Shown in pieces: positions 1 through 12,800 of a stretch of 64,000 bases of DNA. Every line of letters starts with the position of its first letter. Within the stretch, counting starts at the first letter, position 1. The DNA lies in the NCBI GenBank assembly GCA_037975125.1, contig CM075857.1:75101345-75165344 (forward strand). The letters run 5' to 3'. The DNA is from Latrodectus hesperus (lineage: Eukaryota; Arthropoda; Arachnida; Araneae; Theridiidae). The translations under genes and the position numbers were made by a program. Below the pieces are notes generated by a model, which saw only the letters and a list, made by a program, of their open reading frames with translations, ran no database searches and was not told the origin of the DNA.

Positions 1-662
1 CAAACATTTTAAATTTTAGACACCATTCTATTTTCTTCATAAAATTATATTTGCATTAAAATTGTATGAAGAAATAAAGATAACCTGAAAGCTCATTGAG
101 ATTCGCTTAGTTCTACCTATTTCTATCTATTTTTCATCTATAAAAACAGATGAAACTATAGGTAGAAATTTTTAACTTGAAAATATAAAACAAGCCAATT
201 AAAACTGAATAAAGAATTTTTTGCTAAGAAATATATTTATTTCATTCAATATGTTCTTCTCAAGTTCAATACAACTTTTGGGTATATTGAATTTTAATCC
301 ATGTGATTTCATTCAACAGCTTTCAAAACAGTGATTTAACCATTTTGGTCTAGACTCTTGAATATGATCGTATAATTGTGCAGAAGACATTCCATTAATA
401 ATCATTTGATAAATTGCATAGTAGACACATTAATCGGTCTAGATAAATGTTGTTAACATGTAACTGTTATAAAAGCACAACCTTTTTTTGGCGTTTTAAC
501 TATTATCTGATACTCTTGAACAGTTTTTAAAGAAGAATTCGATATAAGTAGCAACAAAAAATATACAATTATAGAGGATAAAATATTAAAAAATCGTATA
601 TGATTCAAAGTTAAGGTTGTAAATCATTTTATAAAAAAAATTGCGATCTCTTTCGTTTTCAG
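1..662. other. Intron or upstream sequence of the EAAT gene
   Basis: AT-rich sequence ending in the acceptor of exon a. I see no coding exon, promoter or repeat in it. The missing N-terminal exon is not here. Confidence 0.5.
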
Positions 663-861
663 ACGATGAAATGGATGAAGATAAATCTCCTTCTGATGCT
701 CACCATTGTGGGCGTGCTCTTGGGCATCCTGATTGGCTTTTTGGCGAGAATGGGAAATTATGGAGAAGATGCCATTGCCCTGGTCTCCTTCCCTGGTGAA
801 ATACTCATGAGGATGTTAAAAATGTTGATCTTACCTCTTATCATCTCATCTATGATATCAG
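663..861 (+). CDS. EAAT exon a: TM1 and TM2
   Basis: The acceptor is tttcgttttcag at 651-662 and the donor starts at 862. It encodes TM1 and the highly conserved TM2, and ends in phase 1 (first base of Gly). The Met at 666 could start translation, but the strong acceptor just before it and the missing cytosolic leader suggest that this is an internal exon. Confidence 0.93.
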
Positions 862-3800
862 GTATCTCCATAACATGTATATTTTGCTCCATAACATGTA
901 AATTTTGCCCCATAACATGTAAATTTTGCTCCATAAAATGAAAACTTTGCTCCATAACATGAAAATTTTGCTCCATAACATGGAAGTTTTGTTTCATAAA
1001 AATGAAAATTTTGCTCCGTAACATGAAAACTTTGCTCCATAATATGGAAATTTAATCAGATTCTGGCTTACATACTTTGTTATTTTTTATGATTTAGAAG
1101 CTGCCATAGATAGCTTCTACAATTGATGTAAAATTAAATAATACAAAGGTCTTTGTCTTCATTATCGCATCAACTACAAGCTAAATGTATTTGTTCTTGA
1201 AGAAGATATCTATTGCAATCCTTGTTGAAAGTATGTTTGAGTTGAGGAACAAATTATATTTTTTATTTTGCGACAGCTAAATTTACAAAAATGAGAATAA
1301 AATAATATAAAAAAGTAGATATAATAGGGCTATTTCTCAGCAAATATCTTCCGAAATCTTTCTAAAAGGCGTTTTTTGCATATCATTTTAACATCATGAC
1401 ATCAAAACTGTGATATTCTTCATGAAAAACATCTGATGGTCTCCTAGCTATTTTTATACCGTTTTCTTACATGCTTTTCAATTTCTAAGAATTAATTTTT
1501 ATTTTATGCGTTTTTGACATATTTCCCCCTGCTTGCATTCGTTTTCTAAAATTCTAGAGAAGCTATTTTGTAGATCTTAATAAACTTTTTAATATATTTT
1601 ATAGTTAAGAAAATATTTCATTTTTAAATACAATTTCCTTTTAAAACATTAGCATTTCTTATAATCTAATGAGAATTAAACATTTAAGTGAAAAAGAAGC
1701 GTATCTTTTGTTATATATTCTTTTAATATAATAAAATATTTCTATTTAATTATGCCATTAGTTTTAGTTATACCAATTTTTATTTTCAAAATGAAACATG
1801 ATAGTATCAATTTATTTATAGAAAATAAAGTGTATTTTTTGTATTTTATTGTTTAAACCAGTAATGCTAAAAATATAATCTATGGGATTCAAAAGTTGCA
1901 ATTTTTTATTTTAATATCACGCAAATAAAAACAATATTGATATAAATAGTATGCCAAAATTTTAATGATTAAACTTTGTCATCACCAGGATTTTCCTTGG
2001 TGAAAGCATAGTTTATTTTTATCAAAAAAATTTTAAGTGAAACAAAAAGAATTAAAATCTAAGTAATTAAACGAAGTTCCTAAGATAAAACTTTTTTTCT
2101 ATGTTTAGTGAAAGTTTACCAGTGTTATAAACGTTCACATATATAAAAGATCCAAGCCAAATTAGCTAAAGTGTAAAAAAATTATCTCTGAGTGACAAAT
2201 TATTCAAATTTTTACGTATCAAATTCTAAGTATGTATTTGAAGAGTATATGAAGTATATTTTTGAAGAAATACATGTTATTTTAAAATTAAAAATTAAAA
2301 AAATTTAAATTGAAATGAAAAGAATTAAAATGTAACTAATTAAACGAAGTTTTTAAGATAAAGTTTCTTTCTTCAATGTTTAGTTTAGCGTGTTTGAAGA
2401 GTATATGAAGTATATGTTTGAAGAAATACATGTTTTTTTTTAATTTAAAATTTTAAAAAAATTTAAAGTGAAATGAAAAGAATTAAACTGTAACTAATTA
2501 AACGAAGTTTTTAAGATAAAGTTTCTTTCTTCAATGTTTAGTTTAGTGTGTTTGAAGAGTATATGAAGTATATGTTTGAAGAAATATATGTTTCTTTTTA
2601 ATTCTTTTTCTAATGAGCACGCAATAATATAATTTCATTTGCGAATATCATATGTTACTATTTGTTGAACAGTACTCATTATTTCTTTAAATGACAGGTC
2701 TTGCACAACTGGATCCGAAGTCTAGTGGTAAGATGGGAGCACGAGCCTTGACATACTACTTCGCTACGACCATTCTAGCAGCAGCTGTCGGTATTGTCTT
2801 GGTGCTTATCATCCACCCTGGTGATCCCTCTATAAAGGAAAACGTCGGCACAGGCACAGAAGAAAAGAAAGTGTCCACCCTCGATGCCTTCCTAGATCTC
2901 ATCAGGTCAGTATGCATTCTCTGTTCGCCCACACATACCCTATTCGGTACCACTTGTAAAACTCCTGTTTTAATTCTGTAATGTTTTTTTTTGGTACTTT
3001 CTTCTTAATCTTTTAATTTCAATAAGTTTGCCTTTTTTATATTAATTTAAATGCAAATATTGCTTATAAACAAATTATGTTTTTTCTTCCTCCTTCTTTT
3101 ATTGACGAACTTAGAGTTAAATGAAACACTGAATTTCATTGTCGTCGATTCTTACAAAAATTCAACTAAAAAGTTTCAATGATTACTTAAGCGTTTTTTT
3201 TTCGGCAATTTTCATTTTCTAGGAAATTTAACTTAATTCAGCATCTAATAACACGACTTTCAACAATTATTTTAAATTATTGATCTAGATTTTGCATCTT
3301 TTGTAACATATTTGAAACATAATATTTATTTTCTGACAAGTGGCGTTATCCTACAATACTTGGATTTAAGCAGTCAGACAAAAGGTAAATAGTACTTGAT
3401 TCTTGCTAACCTTTTTTTTTAATGTGGGAAAAATGAAAATACATTGGACGCTTAGCGTGAAAGAAACTAGAATTATTTTTAAAAAATTCTAGGAGTTTTG
3501 CTGTAAATAGATTTAAAAAATTGTTATAGGCTTTATAGTTAAGCCGTATAATATACGCTATTTGTCTTTTAGAATGATATTTGAAAAAAATACTAATACG
3601 TAAATAGGCTTATTACATTTAAAACAATTACTTAAAAATATTTTTAATAATCACACACATTGTTTAGCTGTTAAACCCATGAAACTATTGTTTCTAAACC
3701 CTGAATGGAACAGCCAAAACTATCCCGTGGATATAAGTACTTAAAGTGTAAGAATATAAAGGATAACAAAAAAAGGATAAATTAGAATAACAAATCAAGC

Positions 3801-6800
3801 AAAATTCTCCTAAACACCAATCAAAGCAAATCATGTAATCTCGACGTTCATAAGGGTAACGTAAAAAGAGACGATATGTATAGCATTTGTAATGAGTTAC
3901 ATTCTATTTCAAAATCTATCGAAGGCTGAAAATTGCCACGCAACTATTAAGGATCGGCTTATGAAATCTGTACCATTGCAGAGGACCTTGACCAAAGTTT
4001 CAAATATAATCTTGAAACTATTACTACTAAATGGCACGACAGTCCATGTGGGCCAAGGCCTACAGTGCCCATCTCTGTTTTCTTGACCGAGATGCCCTGG
4101 GGTGCGAAGCATATACCCCGATAGGGAGTCAGCCTGACGCGAAATCTTCAGTGTTTAGTTCCCAAGCATGCTTGGTTCTCAGTTTATCGACCTACTGAAG
4201 GGATGAAAAGGCTAATTCTACCTTGCCCAGCCCGAGGATCAAACCTCGTACCTGCGCCTTGGGAGAGGGAAACGTTACCACTAAGCCACTAGGCTTCCAA
4301 ATATATGGTCTTAGTCAACATATTTAATTATATAGATTTCAAATGTATTAAATTCAAAATTACTTATGATCTTTAATTTTAAAATCCACATTTGCTCCTC
4401 CGTATGAGACTCATTATAATAATTTGAGTAATTATTTCAGCAGTAACATAAGAAAACTTTTATCATCCTAGTACATACCCAATTTTATCCAATGAGAAAG
4501 ATTAAATAAAATCATCTATTTGGAAAAAAATGATTAACTTATCATCAAAAAATAAAGTCTGTTCATGTTAAAAAAAATAATTTTTTTTAACATGAAAAAA
4601 AAATAATAAACTAGTTTTTAATTACAAAACCTAATTTTGTAATTAAAAACTAGTTTATTATTCAAATACAAGTTTATTTATCTTTATTCAAATATTTGGC
4701 ACATTCTGTTTTATATTTTAGTTCCGTTAAAAAAAAGAAAAATTAACCCTTTCGTTACAGAAACATGTTCCCTGAAAACTTATTGCAAGCCTGCTTCCAG
4801 CAAGTAGAGACAAGTTACCTGAAGGAGAAGCCTAAAATAGTGAAAGTAGCGGATCTTAACGAAACAGTCGAGATCAGCAGCGTCATAAATGAAACAGCTT
4901 ACATCACTAAGAGAACGCTCGTCTACAAGGATGGCACAAATGTTCTTGGTGAGCCTTCTTCAGCTAACTTTTTCGAGGATAAGACTTCACTAGTATGAGT
5001 AATATTTCAGTGTCTAATCACAAACGTAAAAGTGGCTCTCCAAATCAACTCAGATTAAAATTCAATATGGAAAGCTCTTACAATTGATTTATTAAATTTA
5101 AATAATCCTACTTCAATAGATATATTTCAGACATTTAGCATTCAAATATATTAATTGCGTTAATTTTTTTCAATGTATTATAATGTCCTCCGTTCTTAAG
5201 CAGCAAACAGCGAAATGAATGGGAGCTGCCTAATATGTTTCTCATACAAATTATTTAAATTGTAGAAGAAGTTATTTAGAAGCAAAGAAATCATTATTTG
5301 TTATTAATAATTGGATTGCAAATTTCTTTCTAATTTAATATATTGTTTTATTTGTTAATACCAAATAAGTAATTAAAATAGAGAACCGTGGGAAAAATGT
5401 ATAAAAAAAACTTATTTTGGTTTCACTGAAAAATATCGAATTAAATTTTAATAACTGAATAATTTTATAAAAACTCTAAGTTGTATTTCTAAGGAAATTT
5501 TTTTTAAATTTTAAACAGTTTTGTTTATTAAAATTTAAGGAGTGTTTCATTTATTCAATCGACGACTTCAATTTAAAATATTTCTTGAATTAATTAATTT
5601 TTATGATTTTTTTATTCTGAAAAATGATGCCAATAGCCTTTTAAATAATTGAAGTGAATGAGATGAACTAAGTATATTTATATTTTATTTTTATATGTTG
5701 TAATCAAATAGAGGTAGCTGAAGTTTCACCACTAGAGGTCGCTGTTCTTGATTAAATGGTATATTAAAAGTTTTCAGTTAAATATATAAAAAATGAAAAA
5801 GTAATGAAGTCCTTAATTCATTACCCTTTGCAGAACTGAAAATACTCCTGTATATGCTCATCTCAAATATTAGTCTCTCCATTAATTTATCCAATGAATT
5901 ATTTATCAAAATAATTCTTAAGATAAATAAAATAGAATTATTTTATTTGCTGGTTTATTTAACTGGAATTTTGAAGGCATAATCAAATATAATCGTAAAA
6001 TCACGGGACATATAAATCAGCAACTAAAAGAAGTTAATTTCAAATTCTTATTGCTCTTATTGTCCGATTTATAACTAAAACATTTTAATGGAAATTAAGA
6101 ATAAAAGTTCATCAGATTATTCTGACGCTAAAAGAAATTGTTTGTAAAAGAAGATGATTTCAAATTATATATATAACATTGTTTGGTATGGAAAAAATCT
6201 ATAGTTATATAAATAAATAAAAAGTATGTGTTTCATCAACTTGTTCTAATGTGTAAACTTATGTATAGCTACCAATAAAGATGATATTTTTAATATCATT
6301 GAAATATATAAAAATATTAGAATCAATACTGTTTAAATTTCGTTTTATACAAAGTATATATTTTAAAGAAATTATTTAATAAAATTTTGTAGAATTAATT
6401 TTTTTTAAATTTTAGAACAAACATAAAAAACGAAAAATATTTGAATGATTTATAAGAAATTAACAGAAATATATATATATTCCAGTCTTAAAAAATTATT
6501 CTATTAATAATTACTGAAATCATAAGTGTGATACATTTTTAAATAAGCTATTATTCATTTAAAAAAATTTTGTTATGAGTCTGATATTAATGAAATTTTT
6601 CTAACTGGTGCGTTTTTGCGAAGTTAAAATGTCTTATTATATTAACTAGTTTCTTTACAATGCACATTTATCCTTTTATGAGATTCTTTTAAATTATGAT
6701 TAACTGTTCTCTCTCCTTCGCCAGGATTGATTGTGTTCTGCATTGCTTTCGGCATTTTCGCTGGAAACATGGGACCTGATGGTCGCATCATGGTTCATTT

Positions 6801-9800
6801 CTTCGTCGTTCTCAATGACATTGTCATGCGCATTGTCTATCTCATTATGTGGTAAGTGAAATACACATAATATGAAATAAATTCTGGAATTCATTAAATA
6901 GCTGCTAATAAAATGTAAGTTACGTAACGTGATTAAGACAGTGGTTTTTTCTAAGCATTTTAACATTTGTTTTTAACAACTCCATTTAAATAATATTAAA
7001 TCCCTTGGTATAACAGCTAGAATATTAAGCATTTCTGCTTACTAAATAATTTTCTTTTAAACATTTAATCAGCTTCTTCTCTTTAAATTTCCGACAAGGT
7101 AAATCAGGAAGAAATAATCAAATTTAGAACTTTTGGATTATGAGTGTTAAGAAGGCATAACATGTTTTTTTTTTTTTTTTTAATTTGAATTATTTTTGAG
7201 ACATTCCTGACCAAAGGTTATGCTTATGTTATGAAATTAATTTTATTAATTTCAGAAAAAATATTGTAGAATATTCTGTTTTATAAATAAATCTCTTGTA
7301 AAAAGCAATTCAGATTTCAAGAGCATTTAAGTTAAAATTATCGAGTAGTTAATTCAAGCGGGTTGCAAACTTATTAGTGTGTAGAAAAATTTAGATTAGT
7401 AAAAAGTTCCCGTTTCACTTTATTCTGAATGCCTCTTTTTTGTGAAATATTAGTTGATTATTTTGTTCTGCCAACAATATTAGGAAAATAATGGCATCCC
7501 ATTGTCAAAAAATGTACAGATTACTGCCCAAGAGCCCTAAGCAATATCGACATAAGCTTACTTGAAAATACATTTATACTAACTTCCTATTACTCCTCTC
7601 ATATTTTCGTTTAATATTGTTATCCAGTTTAGAGGTAAGAAAACCATTCTCTTGTAATCTTGAATTTTTCCAAGATCACCTACTCATTTCCCACTTGGGT
7701 CTTCTAATAAATAAAATAGTTTTCTAAGTAAGCAGTGAAAAAAATAAATAATAAAAACGAGGCTTTAGTAGCCTAGTGGTTAGGGTATCGCCATTCCGTC
7801 TGGAAAGTTGGGGTTCGATTCCCAATGGCGCCAAAGACCCACCGAGTATATGCGATATACGTGATCTTTAAATCTGTGGAATCGAAAGTCCTGTGATTGG
7901 TCGTTGAGCAGTTACCATGAGAATGATGGTCTGGTGAAAATTTCCTTCCCTTCAGATCAATGTCAAAATTGAGGGAGAGTATCTCTGGTGGTGCCATCTA
8001 TCGGAAGAGTTTAGAACAAAGGGGCGTACCTTCACCTTCGTGGTGCTCTGATTAAATAAAAGACGCATCCTATTAACTTAAATTCGCACAGCCAACGACA
8101 TAGCAAGCGTGTCCAAGTGTCGTAAGTAACAACAACATAGATTTGCGTCATAAATAACAGCTGAACAATACGATAGTGTTAGAAAAGAAAAATGGGAGGG
8201 ATTAATATATTTAAAATTTTTCTTACTCGTTGCATCCAGGAGTAACAGAGATATTTTTAGTCAACGTTATCAAAATGTCATAAATTCTATTCTTATATGA
8301 AGTGTACCGACACGCTTAATCAATATAATATATTGTCTTTCAAGATTTTGTACATTTCTATGACGCCTTTGGAATATTAGTGATTTCATTTGAGAAAGAG
8401 ATTACAAATTTAGTATTGGATTTATTTAAGTTTGAAAAAATTTAAATTTCAAAGCATGTCTTGACAAGTATTTGTATTCTCTTGTTTGTAACTCAATCAT
8501 TCACATTATTTAGCTGAGGAAACTCATGCAGTGCTTAATTGATATAATAAAGTAGTATTTTAAAAATAAATCAAAATTCAAAAATATACACATTCATATG
8601 CATGTACACATTCATATGTACATACATGAATTCACGCTATGTTTTTAATAAATTAAATTATGCAAAATAATACTATCATCGTTTTTTATTTCCATTGAAA
8701 ACAAAATGTTGCACTATGTTTTAATTGAAATGGTCGTCCACGCTAAAATCAGATTGGAAAGCTCTATTAGTCGCTATCTTGCTTGATAATTAAAATAACA
8801 ACAATCAAAAAGAAGTTTTTAAAATATGAACTGGATGGTTATGTATTCTTAAACACACCCGAAATACATGGCATAAAATGAGTTAAAAAAAAAAAACAGT
8901 AATCTTGTAATGTGCTCATCTCAAAGTCCTCATTTTATATCATTTCAGTAAAAATTTATTTTAACTTATTTTTTTAACCTTTTTGTGAGGTACTTGTTTC
9001 TTTTATTGTAGCAATAAAATTATTTTTTTTATCAAAATAAGAGTTTCCTCAAAATTATCCTCATCACGTATAATCAATGTAGCGACATATTTTTTATAGT
9101 TTAGTCAAACCGAAATTCCTTTTAAGAGAATTTTTAAAAATTCGAAATCGTCTGATTACTTTGCATAGTAATGTGAATTCAAAATTTATAATATTATTTA
9201 AATGCGTTTTTAAAAATATTGCATAAAATTACTAACATATTACCATATATTAATACTTTTTGAGCCGACCGATGGCTGAGTGGTTAGCGTTCCTGACTCC
9301 TGAGCTGTGGGTCCCTGGTTCGAATCCTGGTTCGAGCATGGCTGTTACTTTCTTTCTCTGTTCTCTCTCTGTGTTTCTCTGTCCTTTCTTCTGTGATGAT
9401 GTATAGATGTGACCCACCCTATAAACGGGTTTGTGGTGGTATGGCGTGGGCAACGCTACTCGCCTCCGTGATTTGGCTCACAGGTGCCCGCTGGGTAACG
9501 ACAAATGAGTACAGTTACTGGCCTTGTTGTGGCATAGGGTTCGTGACCTAAGTGCCCACCAATGGAAAAAAAACAATTTTTGCGATTTTTAAGTTTTTAA
9601 AATCGTTTTGAAAATAAAATAACAAACTTGAAATGTTAGTATTAGAATAAAAATTATAGTAATGTGAACAATAAGAATTTGTTCTTGTATATTAACAAAA
9701 AAAAACTTTTAGCTTCCATTTCCAAATGTTCACTTTAAATAATGAACTGTTTATTATTGTTTCCTTATGAAAATAATTATTCTGACTAAAGGAATTTAGA

Positions 9801-12800
9801 ATTTTCGCTGGAGACAATTCCAAATCATTCTACCAAAATTCAATACTCGTCGGTAAGAATATGCTAAAATAAATTAATATGCAAATCATCATTCTTTGGC
9901 TTTATTTCTATTGTCTTGCAAAAAGAATATTTGAAGTAATTGAAAATTTTAGAATTACACTTTGACTAATTCAACCAAAAATACGAAGAAAGTAATTGTT
10001 TCTGATTTCTTACAGGTATTCTCCATTTGGAATCATGTCGCTGATTGTGGGAAAAATCATGTCCATCGCCGATCTTGCCCTGACTGCTCAGCAGCTAGGC
10101 CTGTACATGCTGACTGTCATCATCGGCCTCTTGATTCACGGCATCATCACTTTACCTGGGATATACTTCTTCATCACGCGGAAGAATCCACTCACTTTCT
10201 TCCAAGGAATGCTTCAAGCTTGGGTCACCGCTCTTGGTACAGCATCCAGGTAAATTTCATAGAATATCGGTTCTCCTAAATTATATGTATCGGTAACCAA
10301 ATAATTCATTGGGAATCCAATCACAAATGGCCTCAATTTGTAACTGAGAACGGTTGCCCTAAAAATTAAAAATCCGTGATAGAATACTTTTTCATGCAAT
10401 AATTTTAAAAAATTTTTTATAAAAATGCTGAACTTTACCAAATATTCGTTTGTGATTATTTTTTGCTTGATTGTATCTGAATTGTATAGCCTACTAGCTA
10501 CAATTACTGTCGTTTATATGGTAGGAAATATATCATAGTACAGGGTTAATACAAATGAAGCATCGGTTTTTGGTACATTACTACATCTTAACTTGGAAAC
10601 GTATATGTTTCCATGAAAACTCTAAAAAGGTGGCCTTAACTACGGTCTCGTGCTGTGTATATGGAATGTGCATGTGGTTGCTATGATTTCTGTTCGAATG
10701 TCATGTTCAAAATGGCGACTGGACAGCAGAAAGTTTGTGTACAAAAACTTTCAAAGTGTGAATCGCTCATAACCTTTCACCGTGTGACTTCTTCACTTGG
10801 GGACTTGTTAAAGACTGCGTCTACGTATCACCGTTACTTACCACTAAGGCTGAGTTGCGGAACCACGTCACGTGTGCAACCTCAACCATCAGCGCTACCA
10901 AGCTGAGTTATTAGTGGAGTGAAATGAACTTGACATCTGCCAAATCATTTAGGTAGCAAATATTGAACATCTATATTATGAACGTCTGTCTTGAATACTT
11001 TCAGTTTCTTTTTATGCATGAATCACGGTTGTAACCCAATCATATTCCAAATTAAATGTTTCGGAAATCCGATGTTTCTTTTGTAATAGCTCTGAATTTT
11101 AATAATCGTTGATTATAGAAGCAAGAAAAAGATGAAGTTTGAAAAATAATTATGATTACTTTTATAGGGACTATATGTATTGGTGATTTATTTTTTTTAA
11201 TTATAAGTGTAACAAAGTAGTACATATTTTAAACCCTACATACGTGTGAGAAAAAACTTTAAAAGTAATGAAGAATAACAGTATTGAATATTGCTAACAA
11301 TGTTACTAAATTATGAGATTGAAAATAACACAATATGAAATTCCTTTATTTTCCCAACATGGAATTTATTTATTCCTTCATGGGCAAAATTAAATCATCA
11401 GTTGCTCTTGGCACTGAATTTTAGTATAATCGGATCTCTTTGAACGTAAAAATTATTACGATGAGATCTGTACATCCAGAATACTTGAGCCGCCAAATTA
11501 ATGTCATATTAATTTTAAAAAAAAGTTTGTGTCAGCTCAGGAATTATCCACCGATGAGGCTTAAAATTACGTGACAATTTATAGTGTCTGATAGTTTATA
11601 GTTTCGATGTTCTTTATATACACTACTGGCCATTAAAATTGATACACCAGGAAGGCAGCACACCACACACGTGAAATTTGCATGACAGGTAGAACTTGCT
11701 GTGATATGCAAATGATTAGATTTTCAGCACATTCATACAAAGCAGGCGACAGTAGCGACATCTACAAGGTGTATAAAACCAGAGATTTGACAGCAGTTTT
11801 CTCATACTCAATTTCCGTTTCAACGTTGTTTTCGGCAAAGAAAGTTGTTGTAATGCCTCGTGTAAGAAGAAGAAATGCCTATCAGCACGTGTCTGATTTT
11901 GATCGAGGAAGAATTATAGCCTACCGGGATTGCGGTTTATCGTACCGCAATTTTGATGCTCGCGTCGGTCGAGACCCCATGACTGTTAGCAGAATATGGA
12001 ATCGATGAGTTCAGGACAATCATACGGAACGTCATGCAGGATCTCAGCGACCCCCATCACTAACAGCAGAGAAGACAGACATCTTACCCGCATAGTCACA
12101 AAGGATCGTACAGCCACGTCACGAACCCTGAGTCGAGAAATGGAGTCATTTGCTAGGCAACAAGTTTCTTCTCGAACAGTTCGACGACGTTTGCAGCAGT
12201 ATGGATTGTCTGCACGGCGACCATGGCTTCGGCTACCATTGATGCTGCGTCACAGACAGGAGCGCCTTCAATGGTGTGATCAGCGACGAACCTGGACGCG
12301 GGAATGCCATCACGTCATCTTTACAGATGAATCTCGGTTCTGTATACTGGACCATGATGGCCGCATCCGTGTTTGGAGGCATCGTGGAGAACGAGCATTG
12401 ACAGTTTGCATTGGACATCGCCATACTGGCCCATCTGCTGGAGTGATGGTATGGGGTGCCATTGGATACTCGTCTCGATCACCTCTTGTTCGCATTACCG
12501 GCACTTTGAACAGCAACCGTTACATTTTCGATGTGTTAAGGTCCGTGGCTCTGCCCTATCTTCGAGGTCTCCCTAATGCTTTGTTTCAACAGGATAATGC
12601 ACGACTGCATTTTTCCCGTACTGTTCTGAACTTCCTTAATACAGAACAGGTTCGACTGTTACCCTGGCCAGCACGTTCTCCTGATCTGTCACCAATTGAG
12701 AACATGTGGTCAATGGTTGCCGAGCGATTGGCACACCATCACTCACCATCCGCTACTGTCGATGAACATAGTGTTGAAGCTGAATGGACTGAAATCCCCG

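Larger units (their letters stand above)
862..2697 (+). other. EAAT intron a
   Basis: Holds the 21-bp minisatellite and, near its 3' end, a 157-bp tandem repeat. The remainder is unremarkable AT-rich sequence. Confidence 0.85.
2906..4760 (+). other. EAAT intron b
   Basis: Contains a tRNA-derived SINE on the minus strand (4030-4298) and two adjacent palindromes (4562-4596, 4602-4662). I see nothing else. Confidence 0.85.
6852..10015 (+). other. EAAT intron d
   Basis: Holds two different plus-strand SINEs (7759-8138 and 9262-9575). At 8585-8632 there is a small repeated acacattcatatg phrase. The remainder is AT-rich. Confidence 0.8.

Noticed and set aside
758..1040. Minus-strand frames of 88 and 60 codons with a repeated MEQNFHV-like unit
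   Set aside because: They are the antisense reading of the 21-bp minisatellite; no gene signals.
9284..9345. Possible functional tRNA gene in the SINE head
   Set aside because: A and B boxes are present, but the SINE body follows and the cloverleaf stems do not close convincingly.
9250..9453. Minus-strand frame containing [14 protein letters not shown]
   Set aside because: Antisense of the SINE B box, a familiar false protein.
12233..12576. Extra frames inside the Tc1 transposase
   Set aside because: Shadows in other frames of the transposase.
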